From the NCBI GenBank assembly GCA_903813345.2, contig CAIIXF020000006.1:23071936-23135935 (forward strand): DNA of 64,000 nt, read 5' to 3'. The notes below the pieces were generated by a model, which worked only from the letters and a program-made list of their open reading frames with translations, ran no database searches and was not told the origin of the DNA. Every line of letters begins with the position of its first letter. Within the stretch, counting starts at the first letter, position 1. Source of the DNA: Owenia fusiformis (Eukaryota; Annelida; Polychaeta; Sabellida; Oweniidae). The translations under genes were made by a program, and so were the position numbers. Of this stretch, positions 59,525-64,000 are shown piece by piece.

Positions 59525-62500
59525 ATGATGAAAATGGACTTGATGCTGTTTCTAACACTGCTACTCTTAGTGCCTTTAAGTACAGGGTTAAAGGTGCTGT
59601 TGATGCCAGTACCTGGAGTATACAGTCACCTTGTATACTTCACTGCAGTGGGAGAGGAGCTCCTTCAACAGGGACACAAGGTAACATACAGTCTGAAGCA
59701 CTTTTTCAATGTCTCAATCAGATACACACTGCATTCATATTTTAGATGCAAAATATTTGTATATCATGAATTGCACGTGGTTTGGCTCATAAAATATGTG
59801 GCCTCTTGTATTTTGATGCTTCTCTGACATGTTTTTTTAAAATATCTTAGCTGAAATTCGCTAAATCATTACCCTTTGCATTCGTTTGACTTCACTTCTT
59901 AAAAGAGAGCTTCGTCTTCACTCTTTCAAACTAAAATAAACCTGTGAACTCACCGCGCCAATCAGTGTTCGTCGGCCAAATTTGACCGACGTTCTATATA
60001 TGGTCATTCCTTCTGACGTCATCGTTGAGCCCGGAATTGACCAATGGCATGCGCATATTTAATTAGAACGCATTTGGCGGGTTTCTTCAAGCTCGCTGAT
60101 TGGTAGAAGAAAGGTCAGCGCGTAGGTCAGAAGTGATTTACTACCCCAACTGTCACCGGTAACCATCGTGGGGGCGGGGCTACTAAACTGTAATATGGTT
60201 TCTACTAGGCAGAGTGTAGTTTAACTAGACTCTGCACGCAGGGTACTAAATCATGAGAGGCCACAAATTAACTGCACAATTTAATTTATATGAAATACAG
60301 TTTACAAACGTTTTGCAGCTAAATATGAATGCATTTTTCAATGAAATGGCTGTTCCCTTATTTTCTCTAGTGAGTTGTTCTTCACACTCTTCCCTGGACT
60401 CCTCCCATTGGTTTGTGTGTATATATTGCTGTATAAAGCTTCAAATATATTTTAATATTTTTTCTTGTGGATTGTCACTCACATCTATCCAATATACCAA
60501 TACGTGATAACGTTTAGTTTTCGTTCAGTTTAGTTAACTCTCGTTTGAAGAGCTCTCATGCATGGTACAACTTCGTATACATCCGGGTTCTTTCCCATTG
60601 GATTACACAGATGTGCTATTTTCAATGCCGCACTGCGACTCAATTAAACATTTATGTAGAGTTGCATTTGCACAAATGATAGGTATGTATGTAATTAAGA
60701 TATATTACAAGGCTTTTTAAACTGTAATCCCCAAATCCGAAGAAATCTGTTGTTGAAAATGTCGTCCAATTCCAGTGACGTCACTGATTTCCCAGAAATT
60801 GCTCAGACTTCATCCAAGATCGAAAAATATCAATAATGTTACTTTGAATCTCCGATTATCTTTCTGATTATTGAATAGATTGGATCATATTACTATGCTT
60901 AAGGGCTGATGGAAGATCAGAAGCTGAGAAACGTTCAGAGTATTCGACTCGTTCGGCGGGCCAATTAAAATTTGTCCCTTCCAAAGCAATGCATCATGGG
61001 AGATATCTACCTGAACTCTAATCGCGACTAGGAGTATTAGAATGTGTGTTAATGTTGCAGTCTTAAAACTTCAACTACACTTTAATCGTAACAAACTATT
61101 CAATATCAAAAAATATCAAATATCAAAGGAATGTAAACATATAAAAAATCTATTGACTTCTTCGTCATCTATTGGCAGACCTAGATGTAATAAGAACAAA
61201 CAAAAAATAAATAATTTTATTTAAAAAGCTGAACAAATATATTGGAATTAAAAACCTGACTCTGTATTTATTTTGGCGGATTTGCTGTTTTGAACATTTG
61301 GCAGCTACTTAATTTGGCTGACTTGCAATGTTAAAATGTATATACAATATTTACGATTGAATTATGAAATATTGAATTTGGCGGCTACTTAATTTGGCAG
61401 ACTTTAACAGTTTGGCGGATCTGCCAAATCAAAATGGCCACCAAATTAAGTAAAAGTACAATGTACAGTATTTTCTCTAACAATCATGTAACATTGCACA
61501 ATGTTCATATTCACTTTTAAAAATCAAAATCCATGTTATTCAGCAAAAGTAGCATTTAATTAATTATGATGCAATTTTTTTTAATTTTTTTAAAAATTAA
61601 AATCAATGTAACATATTTACAGGTTGTAGTGGCTATGACCCCCAAGAGGGAATATTAGGTGCCACATAATGGTATTTACAATGAGTTGTGAAATATTATG
61701 AGAAGTGTACAATTTCTATTTAATTATGAGCCCTGTTCTCAATGAACTTATATTTGTTTATTCTAGGTTGGGATTATGGTGACACCAGACTTACAAGGCA
61801 AACTCCCTACCAGTTTCAAGAATGCAAATGTTCAAATTCATCTTATCAACACCAACAAATCTGAAGATGAAATATCAGGCCTGGTATTAAAAATGGCGAA
61901 TGACCAATTTAAAAGAGCCAGTCTGTTTGATGTGATACCATCCATGAGGCGAATTGTCGATGTGATTAATGATGCTGTAATAGCTTTTCTAGATGATAAA
62001 AAGGCAATGAACTCCCTGAGGGCGGGCCACTATGATATAGCCATTGTGGATGGTTTTTTCATGTCAGGGTCTCCATTTATTATACCCTATGCATTGGATA
62101 TTCCTTTCTGCTCTTTGAGCTCTATGTACCATGGAACCCTAATGGGTATTCCAGCACTACCTTCTTTTGTACCAAGTAAAGGTGCATTATACACAGACAA
62201 AATGACATTCTTACAACGTGTATCAAGCTTTTTTGGGACAATCATTTTTGATAGAATTATGTCAAAAGTGATTTTGGGGGAAGCTGGTGGTGATTCACTA
62301 GTGAGAAAATATGCCCCAAATAAACCGGTGATGAATATCTATCCTGAATTAAAGCAACAATCGCTGATATGGTTGATTCAACAAGACAGTTTGCTGGAAT
62401 TTCAATGTCCGGTGATGGATAATGTTATCATGGTTGGTGGTTTATCGGTTTATCCACCACAAGCTTTATCCACAGAGTTGGAGGAGTTCATTTCCAAAGC

Positions 62501-63185
62501 AACACATGGTGTTATCATTGTGTCCTTTGGATCACTTTTAACTACACTGGATGCAACCATAACTGATAAACTAATTACTGCTTTTAAAGGCTTAAAACAA
62601 AGCGTGATATGGAAATTTACAGGGAATAAAGAAGATCTACCACCCCATATTAAGCTGTTGAAGTGGTTACCCCAGAATGATCTTTTAGCACGCCCCGAAG
62701 TGAAATTATTCATCACCCATTGTGGCAATAACGGACAATTTGAGGCTCTACACTATGGAGTGCCCATGCTAGGGTTGCCCACCACAGCTGACCAGCCCCA
62801 TAACGCAGTCAGGATGCAACACAAAGGATATGGCATAGCAATGAACATGCTCGACTTTACAGCTGAAGATCTATCACGTAACATTAATGAAATCCTCACT
62901 AACAGCACATACAAAGAAAATATCCAGAAAGCATCAATGATTCTACGATCAAAAGGAAGTCCTAGAAAAAGAGCAGTGGAGGCTATTACCCATGTGGCAA
63001 AGTTCGGTGGGGATCACTTAAGACCTAGTTCTCTTGGGATGCCTTTCTGGAAACTCTGGATGCTTGATATCTATGTTTTTCTTACTATAGTTGTGATTAT
63101 ATTAATACTTTTGTTGAAGTTTCTGTTAAAATGTGCATTCAAAATGGCTGGTAGAATGTACCAATCAAAAATAAAAGTGGACTAA
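59525..63185 (+). CDS. UDP-glycosyltransferase (UGT family), two exons
   Basis: Conjugates a UDP-sugar to small lipophilic substrates in the ER lumen. Exon 1 is 59525-59680 (GACACAAG|gtaaca), exon 2 is 61767-63185 (tttattctag|GTTGGG), both phase 0, giving 524 residues, the usual UGT length. Residues 1-21 are a signal peptide. H35 in YSHL is the expected catalytic base and D147 in IVDGFF its partner. VSFGS is at 304-308, WLPQ at 352-355 and the UGT signature FITHCGNNGQFEALHYGVPM at 367-386, with the sugar-binding DQ at 394-395. The signature has THCG where THGG is common. A transmembrane helix (about 484-508) and a short basic tail ending KIKVD, a KxKxx ER-retrieval form, close the protein. 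The 2.1-kb intron carries a MITE with promoter-like boxes (59870-60245). Substrate is unknown. Confidence 0.93.
59870..60245. mobile_element. Mutator-like MITE (long form) in the UGT intron
   Basis: Starts TACCCTTTGCATTCG, ends CTGCACGCAGGGTA and is flanked by a perfect 9-bp duplication CTAAATCAT (59861-59869, 60246-60254). The interior of about 280 bp holds CCAAT boxes in both orientations, a TGACGTCA CRE palindrome and a GGGGCGGGGC GC box. Short forms lacking this interior occur at 16654-16736 and 37445-37522. A 9-bp duplication points to the Mutator superfamily. Confidence 0.85.
61260..61470. mobile_element. TTGGCG-rich transposon fragment in the UGT intron
   Basis: Repeats of (g)ctacttaatttggc(g/a)g and a right end ccaaattaag...tgtacagta resemble the right end of 53634-55108. 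No convincing left end was found. Confidence 0.5.
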
Positions 63186-63504
63186 ATATTTGAAGAAATC
63201 GATGATGCAGAAGAAATATTTTAACATAAAGAAACCTCTATTGCACAATATGACACATTTAAAACTAATACAAACCAGAACAACGGCAACGCCAAAGCAT
63301 AGCGAATCCCATCGAACAGAAATGGCTGGCATTTTTACAAACGAAATATATAGCAAACATCATAAAACAAAACACCAGAAAGGCCACCATTTTCAAAATG
63401 GTTGCTCACTAGCCAAGTTGTCATCAGAAGAAATAATATGCTTTTAAGTAGCCACCTATAAAATCTTTGAAAAATCGCATACATGTACTTGTAAAATAAC
63501 ACAC

Positions 63505-64000
63505 ATAAAAATGGTGGCCATTTTTCAAAATGGCTGACTACTCCCTAAATTTTTATTAGACAATGTGCCATCATGCTTAAAGTATTCACATATCAAATAT
63601 GAACAAAATCGCTCCACTACTTTTCGAGTTATAGTAAAAAATGCAAAAATGACAGCCACTTTTATAAAATGGCCACCTACGATCTGAAGTGTCATGAGAC
63701 AGTGTGCAAGGCTCATGAGTATTCACATATCAAATATGAACAAAATCACTTCACTACTTTTCAAGTTATAGTAAAAAACGTAAAAATGGTGGCCATTTTT
63801 TAAAATGGCCACCTACTACCCAAAGTGTCATTAGACAGTGTGCCATGTTTATAGTATTCACATATGAAATATGAAACATACCAAATATGGACAAAATCGC
63901 TTCACTACTATTCGATTTATAGTAAAATACATTAAAATGGCGGCCATTTTTCAAAAAAAATTTCAAAATGGCCGCATTCTACCAAAAGTGTCATAGGACG
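63505..64000. repeat. ~137-bp tandem repeat running out of the window
   Basis: Units begin aaaaatggnggccatttt near 63506, 63643, 63780 and 63932 and contain cacatatcaaatatgaacaa and a ttatagtaaaa tail. Each unit starts with a short palindrome of the aaaatggc/gccatttt type. The array continues past 64000. Confidence 0.9.

Overview
The window is AT-rich animal nuclear DNA. Genes are sparse and split by introns with GT..AG borders, single-exon genes lie between wide non-coding stretches, and small non-autonomous DNA transposons are dense. Two details suggest a marine invertebrate, possibly a lophotrochozoan: a multicopy precursor of xxxFV-amide pentapeptides, which resembles the PRQFVamide/LRNFVamide peptides known from molluscs and annelids, and the MITE-rich background. 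An ambulacrarian source cannot be excluded from sequence alone.

Four protein genes can be supported. (1) 28304-29473 (+): a neuropeptide precursor with a signal peptide, an eight-cysteine N-terminal region and 18 FVG-ending peptide copies, 16 of them NMFVG. (2) 41888-52752 (-): PEX16, the peroxisomal membrane biogenesis factor. It was rebuilt here from six short exons that a plain ORF scan misses; the N-terminal part of the gene was not found. (3) 56636-57796 (-): an intronless GT31 beta-1,3-glycosyltransferase-like type II membrane protein. (4) 59525-63185 (+): a two-exon UDP-glycosyltransferase of about 524 residues. A further terminal exon of an unidentified gene is likely at 34509-34663 (+).

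Layout: 1-28 kb is almost gene-free and holds foldback elements, a 25-bp satellite array (19621-20143) and MITEs. 28-29.5 kb is the neuropeptide gene. 30-41 kb holds tandem repeats, a LINE 3' end and one candidate exon. 41.9-52.8 kb is the 3' part of PEX16; its 6.2-kb last intron contains a 3.5-kb transposon that has itself been invaded by another. 53.6-55.1 kb is a TA-flanked element with an identical 379-bp internal duplication. 56.6-63.2 kb holds the two glycosyltransferase genes. 63.5 kb to the end is a tandem repeat that runs out of the window.

The transposons can be sorted by terminal motif and target-site duplication (TSD), both readable directly: a TACCCT...AGGGTA family with 9-bp TSDs (Mutator-like), a CA...TG group with 5-bp TSDs (hAT5-like or Transib-like), Tc1/mariner-like MITEs on TA, and an ACAGTnAAACCTGT family that is twice the host of a nested 5-bp-TSD insertion. 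The genes do not form a pathway; their neighbourhood looks incidental.
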